From Micromonospora echinofusca (GTDB lineage: Bacteria; Actinomycetota; Actinomycetes; Mycobacteriales; Micromonosporaceae), in NCBI RefSeq assembly GCF_900091445.1, contig NZ_LT607733.1:2249501-2313500 (forward strand): DNA of 64,000 nucleotides, read 5' to 3'. The notes beneath the pieces were generated by a model, which worked only from the letters and a program-made list of their open reading frames with translations, ran no database searches and was not told the origin of the DNA. Below, piece after piece: positions 27,427 through 35,734 of the stretch (position 1 is the first letter of the stretch; each line of letters begins with the position of its first letter). Position numbers and translations under genes: made by a program.

Positions 27427-28547
27427 GTGAGCACCTCCCGCCCCGCCGACGGCTCCCGCACCGCAGCGTCCCCGCGCGACGGCCCGGCCGCCGACAGCCA
27501 GCGCGTCCACCGGCCGTCGGTCAGGGCGCGCACCTGCTCGGCGTACGTGTCCCGGCCGTCGGCGAGCACCCCCGGCAGCAGGTCGCCGAAGGCGTTGACC
27601 TCGGCCACCGCGTGCCGCCGCCAGCCGAGCAGGAACATCAGGTCGATGCCGACCTGGAGGGTGCGGGGGAAACACCGGGCCACCCGCTCGCAGGTCTCCA
27701 TCGCCGCCGCCCACGCCGCCGGCCCGGCCGCCGCGCGCAGCTCGGCGAGGTCCCCGCGCGCGTTGCCCAGGTGCAGGTTGGTCAGCGGCCCCCGGGCGGC
27801 GCGCACCACGGCGTGGGTGGGCCGCCCCGCGACCGCCACCACCCGCAGGTCGACCACCCGGTCGCCGAGCCCCGCCTTGGGCAGCCACCGCTCCACGTGC
27901 AGGCCGTCGGCGGCGATCCGGTCGACGATGGCGGCGACCTCGGCCTCGTCGGTGTAGCGGCGCGGGCGCAGCGAGTTGAACAGCCCGTCCGGGGTCGCCT
28001 CGACCGTGGTGACCGCCTGCACCCGCCCCCTGGCCACGGCCAGCGCGACGACCCCGGCGGCCGACGAGCCGTGTGCGGGCTTGACGAACACGCGGCTCCA
28101 GCGGGCCGCCGCCATCGCCGACCGCAGCTGCGCCCACCCGTGCACCGGAGGCAGCGCGGCCGGCACCGGCACCCCGGCGGCCGACAGCCGGGCGTGGCAG
28201 CGCCGCTTGTCGCACAGCACCGCGACGTCCGCCGGGTCGTTGAGCAGTTCCGCGCCGCCGGCGGCGACCCGGTCCAGGCCCCGCAGCAGCCCGGCGTACG
28301 TGTCGGCCAGGCCGACCAGCTCGCCGTGCCGCGCCGGCGAGGCGGACCGGCGCAGCAGCCGGTCCACCTCGGCGTCCTCCCCGGGCGAGTCGATCCGCAC
28401 CACCGCGTCGGCCCCGGGCGACGCCGCGCCGGTCAGCACGTCGGCCCAGGGCAGCACCTGCGGCCGGGGCAGGCCGGCGGCGAGGACCGCCCGGGTGAAC
28501 AGGGCGACCCGACGGTTGCCGGGGTTGCCGACGACGGTCAGGCGCAT
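27414..28547 (-). CDS. STM4014-family ATP-grasp protein
   Basis: A 377-residue protein with ATP-grasp features: a nucleotide-binding VFVKPAHGSSAAGVVALAV segment, VERWLPKAGLGDRVVDLRVV, and the metal-binding end VAEVNAFGDLLPG. Such enzymes ligate a carboxylate to an amine or thiol through an acyl-phosphate. An N-terminal domain (TVVGNPGNRRVALF) precedes it. It begins at ATG 28547, one base after the first STM4015 gene, and runs into STM4013, so the cassette is one tightly coupled operon. The ligation partners are unknown. Confidence 0.83.
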   Translation of the reverse strand: MRLTVVGNPGNRRVALFTRAVLAAGLPRPQVLPWADVLTGAASPGADAVVRIDSPGEDAEVDRLLRRSASPARHGELVGLADTYAGLLRGLDRVAAGGAELLNDPADVAVLCDKRRCHARLSAAGVPVPAALPPVHGWAQLRSAMAAARWSRVFVKPAHGSSAAGVVALAVARGRVQAVTTVEATPDGLFNSLRPRRYTDEAEVAAIVDRIAADGLHVERWLPKAGLGDRVVDLRVVAVAGRPTHAVVRAARGPLTNLHLGNARGDLAELRAAAGPAAWAAAMETCERVARCFPRTLQVGIDLMFLLGWRRHAVAEVNAFGDLLPGVLADGRDTYAEQVRALTDGRWTRWLSAAGPSRGDAAVREPSAGREVLTCAV

Positions 28548-28548
28548 G

Positions 28549-29499
28549 TCACTCCGACACCGCCGTGTAGCGGTAGCTCTCGCCGTCGTACTCGTCGGGC
28601 TCCTGCGGGTCGGACACGTCCACCCGGACGCCCGGCAGCGCGGCGACCAGCGACGCGGCCGTCTCCTCCGCCAGGTAGTGGTGGGACAGGTCCAGCTCCG
28701 CCAGGTGGGTCAGCGGCTGCCCGGCCAGGAGGGCCGCGGCGCCCTCGTCGCCGAGCGTGCCCATCGACAGGTCCAGCCGTCGCAGCCGGGGCACCACCGG
28801 CGCCGACGCCAGCGCCCGGGCGAGGTCGTCGGCGATCTCCGAGTTGCACAGGCCGAGCCGGCACAGCTGCGGGAACCGTTCCCCGGCCAGCAGCGGGGCG
28901 AGGTCGGTGACCTGCGCGTCGCCGCCGTAGTCGGAGGTGCCGAGCCACAGCTCCAGGTCGGTCAGCGCGGGCAGGTCGGAGTCGAGCACCGCGCCGACGA
29001 ACTCCCGGGGCAGCCCACCGCTCTCCACCACCAGCTCGCGCAGCCGCGCGTGCCGCACGGGGGAGAAGGCGAAGGCCTCGCCGCCGCGCACCCGCAGCAC
29101 CTCCAGCCGCGGGTACGCCGTCAGCAGCGCGCTGACGTCGCCCACCCTCATCCAGGAGACCTCGCACTCCTCGACGGTGATGTCACCGAGGAACAGGGCG
29201 CGCAGGGCGGGCAGGCGCGGCGCCGCCGCGCAGAGTTGCGCGATCGGGGCGCGGTGGAACGCCGCGTAGCCCCAGGAGCCGACGACCAGGGACTCCACGG
29301 ACGGCCCGGCCTGCGCGACGAACCGGTCGAACGCGTCGCGGAACTCCTCCGAGAGCGCGTTCTCCGTGGTCTCCTCGTCGAAGTGCCAGTGGGCGATCCG
29401 CCACGAGACCGGGCCGTCCACCGTGGGCAGCGGCCCGTCGGCGGGGACGTCCACCACCGGACGGCCGGCGAAGTGGCGCGCGTGGGAACCGAAGGCCAT
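28549..29499 (-). CDS. STM4015-family LRR protein, copy 1
   Basis: A 316-residue protein whose middle and C-terminal parts are leucine-rich-repeat-like (LRRLDLSMGTLGDEGAAALL, LTHLAELDLSHHYLAEETAA). It ends with a short acidic-aromatic tail, DEYDGESYRYTAVSE, that is also found at the end of copy 2. No catalytic motif is seen. The gene is between copy 2 (six bases upstream) and STM4014 (one base downstream). It could be a scaffold, a substrate-binding protein or itself a substrate of the cassette's enzymes; the last idea rests only on the conserved tail. Confidence 0.8.
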   Translation of the reverse strand: MAFGSHARHFAGRPVVDVPADGPLPTVDGPVSWRIAHWHFDEETTENALSEEFRDAFDRFVAQAGPSVESLVVGSWGYAAFHRAPIAQLCAAAPRLPALRALFLGDITVEECEVSWMRVGDVSALLTAYPRLEVLRVRGGEAFAFSPVRHARLRELVVESGGLPREFVGAVLDSDLPALTDLELWLGTSDYGGDAQVTDLAPLLAGERFPQLCRLGLCNSEIADDLARALASAPVVPRLRRLDLSMGTLGDEGAAALLAGQPLTHLAELDLSHHYLAEETAASLVAALPGVRVDVSDPQEPDEYDGESYRYTAVSE

Positions 29500-29505
29500 C
29501 GCCGC

Positions 29506-30438
29506 TCACTCCCCGACGGCCGTGTAGCGGTGCGGCGTACCGTCGAAGTCCTCGGCGACCTGCGGGTCCGAGAGGTCCACCCGCACGCCCGGCAGGGCGG
29601 CGGCCACCGCCGCGGCCATCTCCTCGGAGAGGAAGTGGTGCTCCAGGTCGAGCCGGGTCAACCGGGTCAGCGGCTGCCCGGCCAGCAGCGCCTTCGCGCC
29701 CTCGTCGGTCAGCGTCCCCATCGACAGGTCGAGCGCCTCCAACCGGGGGACGACCGGTGCGGTCGCGACGGCCGCCGCCACGGCGTCGGCGATCTCCGCG
29801 TTGCAGAGCCCGAGGTGCCGCAGGGCGGGCAGGCCGGCGCCGGAGAGCACCCCCGCCAGGTCCTCGGCGCTCGCGTCGCCGCCGTAGTCCCTGCGGCCGA
29901 GCCACAGGTCCAGCCGGTGCAGGGCCGGCAGCTCGCAGGCGCCGACGGCGCGGACCACCCCGGCCGGCAGCCCGCCCGACTCGAAGCGCAGCTCGCGCAG
30001 CCCGGCGTGGCGGACCGGCTCCAGCCGCAGGCCCTGCGCGCCGCGCACCCAGAGCACCCCCAGCGACGGGTACGCCGCGAGCAGCGGGGTGATGTCGCCG
30101 TGGGTGAGCCAGGAGATCTCGCACTGCTCGTAGGTCAGGTCGGCGAGGAAGACCGCCCGCAGCCCGGTCCACTCCCCGGCGGCCTCGACCAGCGTCTCGA
30201 CCGGCAGTGGCCGCTCGTAGGCCTCGCCCCACTCGCCGATCACCAGGGCGCGTACGGCGTCGGGCGGCACCTGCTCCCGCAGCGCCCGTACGAGGCCGGC
30301 GAACTCCTCGGGCTCCGCGTCGTGCTCCTCGACCTCCAACCGCCAGGCGACCGCCGAGGGATCGTCGGGAAGGCTCATCCCCGGGGTGAAGGGCACTACC
30401 GGTAATCCGACGAACGACGACACGTGCGAGCTGATCAC
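29506..30438 (-). CDS. STM4015-family LRR protein, copy 2
   Basis: A 310-residue paralogue of the neighbouring STM4015 protein, with the same LRR-like blocks (LEALDLSMGTLTDEGAKALL, LTRLTRLDLEHHFLSEEMAA) and the tail EDFDGTPHRYTAVGE. The GTG at 30438 is five bases after GGAGG, the best ribosome-binding site of the cassette, so this is the first gene of the operon. The two copies clearly arose by tandem duplication but differ over most of the N-terminal 150 residues. Confidence 0.8.
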   Translation of the reverse strand: MISSHVSSFVGLPVVPFTPGMSLPDDPSAVAWRLEVEEHDAEPEEFAGLVRALREQVPPDAVRALVIGEWGEAYERPLPVETLVEAAGEWTGLRAVFLADLTYEQCEISWLTHGDITPLLAAYPSLGVLWVRGAQGLRLEPVRHAGLRELRFESGGLPAGVVRAVGACELPALHRLDLWLGRRDYGGDASAEDLAGVLSGAGLPALRHLGLCNAEIADAVAAAVATAPVVPRLEALDLSMGTLTDEGAKALLAGQPLTRLTRLDLEHHFLSEEMAAAVAAALPGVRVDLSDPQVAEDFDGTPHRYTAVGE

Positions 30439-30601
30439 GCCTACCTCCGGTCCGACTGGTGCAGCGGCGGCGCGACGGTAACAGGTCCGGCCGACAGGAT
30501 GATCAGTGAGCCGGCCGGCCGGCGGGCGGCGCGGTCGCCGGCCGGGACCGGGCGGCGGTCGCCGGGAGCCGCCCGGGTCCCCGGCGCGGACCGGCGGTCG
30601 G

Positions 30602-31393
30602 TCACAGCCCGAAGAAGTCCAGGTAGGCGTCGATCTGGTGGGCGAGCATCGGCTCGCCCGGATGCGCCCGCAGCCCCCGGGCCCGCGCCTGGGCCAGCAG
30701 AAGCGTCTCCGCCGGCGTCATGATGATGTCGGCGACCACCGCGTGCGCCGGCAGCTCCGCCACCGCGAACGGTGGCGGGTCGTCGGGGCGCAGCCCCAGG
30801 GGCGTGGCGTTGACCGCGAGGTCGGCGTCGGCCAGTCGCGGTCGCGCCGTCGCGCCGACCCGGCCGGGGTACGCGGCGGACAGCCGCCGCCGCAGCGTCT
30901 CCAGCCGGTCCGGGTCGGTGTCGCTGAGGTGCAGGTGCGCCACGCCGGCGTCGAGCAGGGCCACCGCGATGGCGCTGCCCGCCCCGCCCGCGCCCACCAC
31001 GCACGCCCGGCGGCCCCGGGGGTGGTGCCCGGCCCCGGCCAGCCCGCGGACGAACCCGTCGCCGTCGAAGGTGTCGGCGGTCCACGTCCCGTCGGGCTCG
31101 CGCCGCAGCGCGTTGGCGCTGCCCGCGAGGCGGGCGCGGTCGCTGGCGCGGTCGGCGAGGTCGAGCGCGGCGGCCTTGTGTGGCACGGTGACGAGCATCC
31201 CGTCCAGGTTGGCCACCCGTTGCAACCCCCGCACCACCTGGGTGAGGTCGGCCGGCGGCGCGTGGACCGGGACGAGCACCGCGTCGGTGCCGCGCCGGGC
31301 CAGCACCGGGTTGAGCAGCCCGGGGGCGCGCACCTGGGCGATCGGGTCGCCGAGCAGCGCGTACACCCTCGTGGCGCCGCCAATCTCGGTCAT
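30602..31393 (-). CDS. shikimate/quinate-dehydrogenase-like oxidoreductase, substrate serines absent
   Basis: A 263-residue AroE-family NAD(P)H oxidoreductase. The dinucleotide motif is VVGAGGAGSAIAVALL and the catalytic Lys/Asp pair is kept (MLVTVPHK, Lys73; DTFDGDGF, Asp110), as is Asn94. The substrate-binding motif that reads HSxSP in true shikimate dehydrogenases is here QVRAP (residues 20-24), so both carboxylate-binding serines are replaced by Val21 and Ala23. The enzyme therefore probably acts on another cyclic hydroxy acid or similar compound, and is not the housekeeping AroE. It lies 163 bases upstream of the STM4015 cassette on the same strand; the connection is unproven. Confidence 0.8.
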   Translation of the reverse strand: MTEIGGATRVYALLGDPIAQVRAPGLLNPVLARRGTDAVLVPVHAPPADLTQVVRGLQRVANLDGMLVTVPHKAAALDLADRASDRARLAGSANALRREPDGTWTADTFDGDGFVRGLAGAGHHPRGRRACVVGAGGAGSAIAVALLDAGVAHLHLSDTDPDRLETLRRRLSAAYPGRVGATARPRLADADLAVNATPLGLRPDDPPPFAVAELPAHAVVADIIMTPAETLLLAQARARGLRAHPGEPMLAHQIDAYLDFFGL

Positions 31394-31540
31394 CAGGGCG
31401 CCTCCGCGGGCAGGGGTCGTCCGGCGCGGCCGGAGGGGGCGGTGCCGACCCTAACCGACGGCCGCACCCGCCCCGACACGGCCCGACCACGCGGCGGCCC
31501 GGCCACGCGGTACGGGGCGTGGCCGGGCCGCCGGCACGGA

Positions 31541-32014
31541 TCAGGAGGTGGTGGAGGCCGGCGCGGGGAGGGCGTCGAGCCGGCGGGACAGGGTGAGCAG
31601 GGAGTACCCGATCAGGGCGAGCACCACCCCGAGGCCCATCGCCAGGGCGGCGACCCCGAAGGAGACGACGGAGGTGAACAGGGAGGCGCGCAGGAACGAG
31701 CCGTTCATGACGGTCTGCCGGGTGGGGTCCTCCCGGCCGAGTTCGGCGTACGTCTTGCCGCCGCTGGCCTCCAGCGAGTGCTTCTCGATGACCTCGGCCT
31801 CCGCGTACGCGGTGAGCGGGCCGTCGATCTTCTCGCCGGCGAACCAGTCCGCGTCGGCGGAGACGGTGATGCGTTCGTCGGCGAGCTGGCTCTGCACGGT
31901 GAACCAGGTGGCGGCCCCGCCGATCAGCATGACCAGGCCGGCGACGATGACCAGGACGGACAGCAGCCGGACGGTGGAGCCGACCGCTCGGGACTTCGCA
32001 GTGGTATCGCTCAT
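31541..32014 (-). CDS. small membrane protein with large extracytoplasmic loop
   Basis: A 157-residue protein. The ATG at 32014 is five bases after GGAG. Two hydrophobic segments (about residues 16-38 and 115-142) flank a polar loop of about 75 residues (ITVSADADWFAGEKIDGPLT to TVMNGSFLRAS). Similar proteins are widespread in actinomycetes and carry misleading names such as LigA; no function is claimed. It stands alone between the AroE-like gene and the divergent cutinase gene. Confidence 0.75.
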   Translation of the reverse strand: MSDTTAKSRAVGSTVRLLSVLVIVAGLVMLIGGAATWFTVQSQLADERITVSADADWFAGEKIDGPLTAYAEAEVIEKHSLEASGGKTYAELGREDPTRQTVMNGSFLRASLFTSVVSFGVAALAMGLGVVLALIGYSLLTLSRRLDALPAPASTTS

Positions 32015-32228
32015 GGTGTCTCCTCTCCCGCGCCCCTGGGCAGGTGCCCCGGGCGCGGATGTGTTTCCCGTGGAAGTGGGCCACAGTATCGGCAATCCGG
32101 CGACCGGCCGCATCCGTCGCCCCGGGCCTTTGTCGCCCGGGGACTGGTGATTTCACCGATGCGCCGCCGCCGGCACCACCCAAGACTGATGCATGTCGAT
32201 ATGCCCCGTCCCGTAGGGAGTGCCCGAC

Positions 32229-33128
32229 GTGTCATCACCAACCACCACCGTCCGTCCCCGTCCCGCCGTCCGCCTCGCCGGGCTGGCCGTGGCCGCCGTC
32301 CTGGCCACGGCGGGCGCGTTCGCCGCGCCGCCGGCCGCCCAGGCCGCCGCCAACCCGTACGAGCGCGGTCCCGCCCCGACCGTCGCCCTGCTGGAGGCCA
32401 GCCGCGGCCCGTTCGCCACCGCGTCGCAGAGCGTCTCGTCGCTCAGCGTCACCGGCTTCGGCGGCGGCGTCATCTACTACCCGACCAGCACCGCCGAGGG
32501 CACCTTTGGCGCCGTCGCCATCTCGCCCGGCTACACGGCGGCCTGGTCCAGCATCGACTGGCTTGGGCCGCGGATCGCCTCGCACGGGTTCGTGGTGATC
32601 GGCATCGAGACCAACACCCGCCTCGACCAGCCGGACAGCCGGGGCCGGCAGCTGCTCGCGGCGCTCGACTACCTGACGCAGCGCAGCTCGGTGCGCGGCC
32701 GGATCGACGCCAGTCGGCTCGCCGTGTCCGGCCACTCGATGGGTGGCGGCGGCAGCCTGGAGGCGGCGGTCGCCCGGCCGTCGTTGCAGGCCGCCGTGCC
32801 GCTGGCGCCGTGGAACCTGGACAAGACCTGGTCCGACGTCCGGGTGCCGACCCTGATCATCGGCGGGGAGAGCGACAGCATCGCGCCGGTCTCGTCGCAC
32901 TCGGAGCCGTTCTACAACAGCATCCCGGCCTCGTCGGAGAAGGCGTACCTGGAGCTCAACGGGGCGAGCCACTTCTTCCCGCAGACGGTCAACACGCCCA
33001 CCGCCCGCCAGGCGGTGGCCTGGTTGAAGCGGTTCGTCGACGACGACACCCGCTACGAGCAGTTCCTCTGCCCGGGCCCGAGCGGCTCGGCCGTCCAGGA
33101 GTACCGCAACACCTGCCCGAGCGCCTGA
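32229..33128 (+). CDS. secreted cutinase / polyester hydrolase of the actinobacterial PET-hydrolase type
   Basis: A 299-residue exported alpha/beta hydrolase closely resembling Thermobifida-type cutinases and leaf-compost cutinase. The GTG at 32229 follows GGGAG; a GTG at 32220 is possible. The signal ends near AAQAA, and the mature chain begins [20 protein letters not shown], typical of the family. The triad is Ser170 (GHSMGGGG), Asp216 (GGESDSIAP) and His248 (LNGASHFF). Tyr102 and Met171 would form the oxyanion hole and Trp195 the aromatic clamp. Cys281 and Cys296 match the C-terminal disulfide. It should hydrolyse cutin-like and synthetic polyesters outside the cell. A strong terminator follows. 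Confidence 0.93.
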   Translation: MSSPTTTVRPRPAVRLAGLAVAAVLATAGAFAAPPAAQAAANPYERGPAPTVALLEASRGPFATASQSVSSLSVTGFGGGVIYYPTSTAEGTFGAVAISPGYTAAWSSIDWLGPRIASHGFVVIGIETNTRLDQPDSRGRQLLAALDYLTQRSSVRGRIDASRLAVSGHSMGGGGSLEAAVARPSLQAAVPLAPWNLDKTWSDVRVPTLIIGGESDSIAPVSSHSEPFYNSIPASSEKAYLELNGASHFFPQTVNTPTARQAVAWLKRFVDDDTRYEQFLCPGPSGSAVQEYRNTCPSA

Positions 33129-33195
33129 CGCGGTGCGGGGCGGTCGCCGTCGGCGGTCGCCCCGCGGCGCGTGGCTGCCCTTCCGGTGCAGAAAC

Positions 33196-33230
33196 CGTCG
33201 GTCGCCGTCCGGCTCGGACGGCGACCGACG
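33196..33230. terminator. strong hairpin terminator after the cutinase gene
   Basis: A perfect 15-bp stem (CGTCGGTCGCCGTCC at 33196-33210, complement at 33216-33230) with a 5-base loop. A weaker hairpin with GGGGCG/CGCCCC arms lies just before it, close to the stop codon. Confidence 0.75.
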
Positions 33231-33258
33231 AGCGTGCGCGGCCAGGGTATCGAAGGTA

Positions 33259-33295
33259 TTGACGGCCCACCTCAGAAACGTACACTCCCAGTGTA
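33259..33295 (+). promoter_or_regulatory. liv operon promoter with palindromic operator
   Basis: TTGACG (33259-33264) and TACACT (33281-33286), 16 bases apart, form a promoter. The -10 box is the left arm of a perfect inverted repeat TACACT-CCC-AGTGTA (33281-33295), so a dimeric repressor bound there would block RNA polymerase. The livG start is 30 bases downstream. Confidence 0.55.
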
Positions 33296-33324
33296 AATAC
33301 TGGCGGCTGCCGGGGGGACGGGTG

Positions 33325-34110
33325 ATGGAGCAAGGGCTCGCACTGCACCACATCGGGGTCCGCTTCGGCGGCCTCACCGCCCTCGACGACGTCTCGCTGC
33401 GGGTGCCGCCCGGCCGGGTGGTCGGCGTGATCGGCCCCAACGGCGCCGGCAAGACCACCCTGTTCAACGTGGTCTGCGGCTTCGTCACGCCGGACGACGG
33501 GACGCTGACCCTCGACGGTCGGCCGCTGCGCCCGCGCCCGCACCGGCTGACCCGCCTCGGCGTCGCCCGCACGTTGCAGGGCACCGGGCTCTTCGCCGGG
33601 CTCACCGTGCTGGAGAACGTGATGACCGGGGCCACCCACACGGCCCGCGCCGGTTTCCTCGCCGCCCTGCTGGGCCTGCCCCGCAGTGACCGCGACGAGC
33701 GCCGGCTGCGCCGGCACGCCCTCGACGTCCTCGACACCCTGGGCATCGCCGGGCACGCCGACGCCGTGCCGGGCACGCTGCCCTTCGCCGTACGCCAGCG
33801 GGTCGCCCTGGCCCGCGCGCTGGCCGCGCGGCCCCGGCTGCTCCTGCTCGACGAGCCCGCCGGGGGCCTGGGCGCCGACGACATCGCCGAGCTGGCGGAG
33901 CTGGTCCGGGGGCTGCCCCGGCGCGAGGCCGATCCCTGCGCGGTGCTGCTGGTGGAGCACCACATGGACCTCGTGATGTCCGTCTGCGACGAGATCGTGG
34001 TGCTCGACTTCGGCCGGGTGATCGCCGCCGGCACCCCCGACGAGATACGCGACGACCCGGCGGTCGCCGACGCCTACCTCGGCGCCGCCGTCGACGAGGC
34101 CGCGGCATGA
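33325..34110 (+). CDS. livG: Liv-type ABC transporter ATP-binding protein (LivG)
   Basis: A 261-residue ATPase of the branched-chain amino acid/amide importer family. Walker A is GPNGAGKTTLF, Walker B LLLLDEPAGGLG, and the H-loop is in LLVEHHMD. The ABC signature is degenerate: the usual LSGG-type sequence reads LPFAVRQRVALARAL. The ATG at 33325 follows a G-rich Shine-Dalgarno stretch. It is the first gene of livGFHMK and overlaps livF by four bases. The ligand is undetermined; nearby acyl-CoA metabolism genes make an organic acid or aromatic compound as plausible as an amino acid. Confidence 0.9.
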   Translation: MEQGLALHHIGVRFGGLTALDDVSLRVPPGRVVGVIGPNGAGKTTLFNVVCGFVTPDDGTLTLDGRPLRPRPHRLTRLGVARTLQGTGLFAGLTVLENVMTGATHTARAGFLAALLGLPRSDRDERRLRRHALDVLDTLGIAGHADAVPGTLPFAVRQRVALARALAARPRLLLLDEPAGGLGADDIAELAELVRGLPRREADPCAVLLVEHHMDLVMSVCDEIVVLDFGRVIAAGTPDEIRDDPAVADAYLGAAVDEAAA

Positions 34111-34829
34111 GCGGCGAGGCCCTGCTCGAGGTACGCGGCCTGACGGCCGGCTACGGCGGCGCGCCGGTGCTGCACGGCATCGACCTCACCGTGCCGAAGG
34201 GCGCCATCGCGGCGGTCGTCGGCGCCAACGGGGCCGGCAAGACCACCCTGCTGCGCGCCCTCTCCGGCATGCTGCGCCCGACCGCCGGGCGGGTCGTCCT
34301 GGCCGGGGAGGACCTGCGCGGCGTCGCGGTGGAGCAGCTCGTGCGCCGCGGCATGGCCCACGTGCCGGAGGGACGCGGGGTGGTCGGCGAGCTGACGGTC
34401 GACGAGAACCTGCGCCTCGGCGGGCTGTGGCGGCGCGACCGGGCCGACGCCGCCCGCGCCCTCGACGAGGTCTACCAGCTCTTCGCGCCGCTGGCCCGAC
34501 GGCGACGACATCACGGGCACCAGCTCTCCGGCGGCGAACGGCAGATGCTCGCCCTCGGCCGGGCGCTGGTCGGCCGGCCCCGCCTGCTGCTGCTCGACGA
34601 GCCGTCGCTCGGCCTGGCGCCGCGGGTGGTCGCCCAGACCATGGCACTGCTGCGCCGGCTGCGCGACGACACCGGGCTGACCGTGCTGCTGGTCGAGCAG
34701 AACGTACGCAGCGCCCTCTCGATCGCCGACGAGGGCGTGGTGATGTCCCTGGGCCGCGTCGTCACCACCGCCCCGGCCGCGCGGCTGCGCGACGACGCCG
34801 ACCTACGGCACGCCTACCTCGGTTTCTGA
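34107..34829 (+). CDS. livF: Liv-type ABC transporter ATP-binding protein (LivF)
   Basis: A 240-residue ATPase, partner of the preceding subunit. Walker A is GANGAGKTTLLRAL, the signature is QLSGGERQMLALGRAL and Walker B is LLLLDEPSLGLAP, with LLVEQN as the H-loop region, all intact. The HVPEGRGVVGELTVDENL stretch is characteristic of LivF. Its ATG overlaps the livG stop (ATGA). Confidence 0.93.
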   Translation: MSGEALLEVRGLTAGYGGAPVLHGIDLTVPKGAIAAVVGANGAGKTTLLRALSGMLRPTAGRVVLAGEDLRGVAVEQLVRRGMAHVPEGRGVVGELTVDENLRLGGLWRRDRADAARALDEVYQLFAPLARRRRHHGHQLSGGERQMLALGRALVGRPRLLLLDEPSLGLAPRVVAQTMALLRRLRDDTGLTVLLVEQNVRSALSIADEGVVMSLGRVVTTAPAARLRDDADLRHAYLGF

Positions 34830-34855
34830 ACCCCTCGTCCCCGCAAGGAGGACCG

Positions 34856-35734
34856 TTGGACCGCTTCGTCTTCCTCACCCTCGACGGACTGTCCAGGGGC
34901 GCGGTCCTCGCCGCGTTCGCCCTGGCGCTGGTGCTCATCTGGCGGGCGGCCCGGATCGTCAACTTCGCCCAGGGCGCGATGGCCGTCGCGACCGCGTACG
35001 TCGCCTACAGCGTCTCCGCCGCGACCGGCTCCTACTGGCTGGGGTTCCTGGCCGCGCTGGCCGCCGGGCTGCTGCTCGGCGCGGCGGTGGACCTGGTCGT
35101 CATGCGCTTCGTCGACCACGCGTCGCCGCTCAACCCGGTGATCGTCGCGCTCGGGCTGGTGCTGCTGATCCAGGCCGTCCTCGGCATGGTGTACGGCAGC
35201 GAGTTCCTGCCCGCCGGCACGCCCTTCTCCCGCAATCCGCTGACCGTGGGTGGCGTCGCCGTCCTGTCGCCGTACGACCTGTTCGTCTTCGCGGCGGTCG
35301 CGGTGGTGGTCGTGGGGCTCGCCTGGACCTTCACCCGCACGGCGGTGGGCCTGCGGATGCGCGCGGCGGCGTTCGCCCCCGAGGTGTCCCGCCTGCTCGG
35401 GGTGAACGTGGGCGGCATGCTCACCCTCGGCTGGGCGCTGGCCTCCGGGGTCGGCGCGCTGGCCGGCATGCTGGTCATCCCCACCGAGCTGGGCCTGCAC
35501 CCGCACGCGATGGACCTCGTCTTCGTCTCGGCGTTCACCGCCGCCGTGGTGGGTGGGCTGGACAGTCCACCGGGGGCGGTGGTCGGCGGCCTCGCGGTCG
35601 GCCTGCTGCTGTCCTACGTCAGCGGCTACGCCGGCAGCGACCTCACCCCGCTCGCGGTGCTGGTGCTGCTGCTGGCGGTGCTGCTGGTCCGGCCCGGCGG
35701 GCTGTTCGCCCCGGTCGCGGCGAGGCGGGTGTGA
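34856..35734 (+). CDS. livH: Liv-type ABC transporter permease (LivH)
   Basis: A 292-residue inner-membrane permease with about eight hydrophobic segments. The start is a TTG at 34856, four bases after AAGGAGGACCG; a longer frame reaching back into livF has no support. ARIVNFAQGAMAVATAYVAY is the typical LivH N-terminal motif, and VVGGLDSPPGAVVGGLAVGL is the conserved loop contacting the ATPase. It overlaps livM by four bases. Confidence 0.92.
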   Translation: MDRFVFLTLDGLSRGAVLAAFALALVLIWRAARIVNFAQGAMAVATAYVAYSVSAATGSYWLGFLAALAAGLLLGAAVDLVVMRFVDHASPLNPVIVALGLVLLIQAVLGMVYGSEFLPAGTPFSRNPLTVGGVAVLSPYDLFVFAAVAVVVVGLAWTFTRTAVGLRMRAAAFAPEVSRLLGVNVGGMLTLGWALASGVGALAGMLVIPTELGLHPHAMDLVFVSAFTAAVVGGLDSPPGAVVGGLAVGLLLSYVSGYAGSDLTPLAVLVLLLAVLLVRPGGLFAPVAARRV

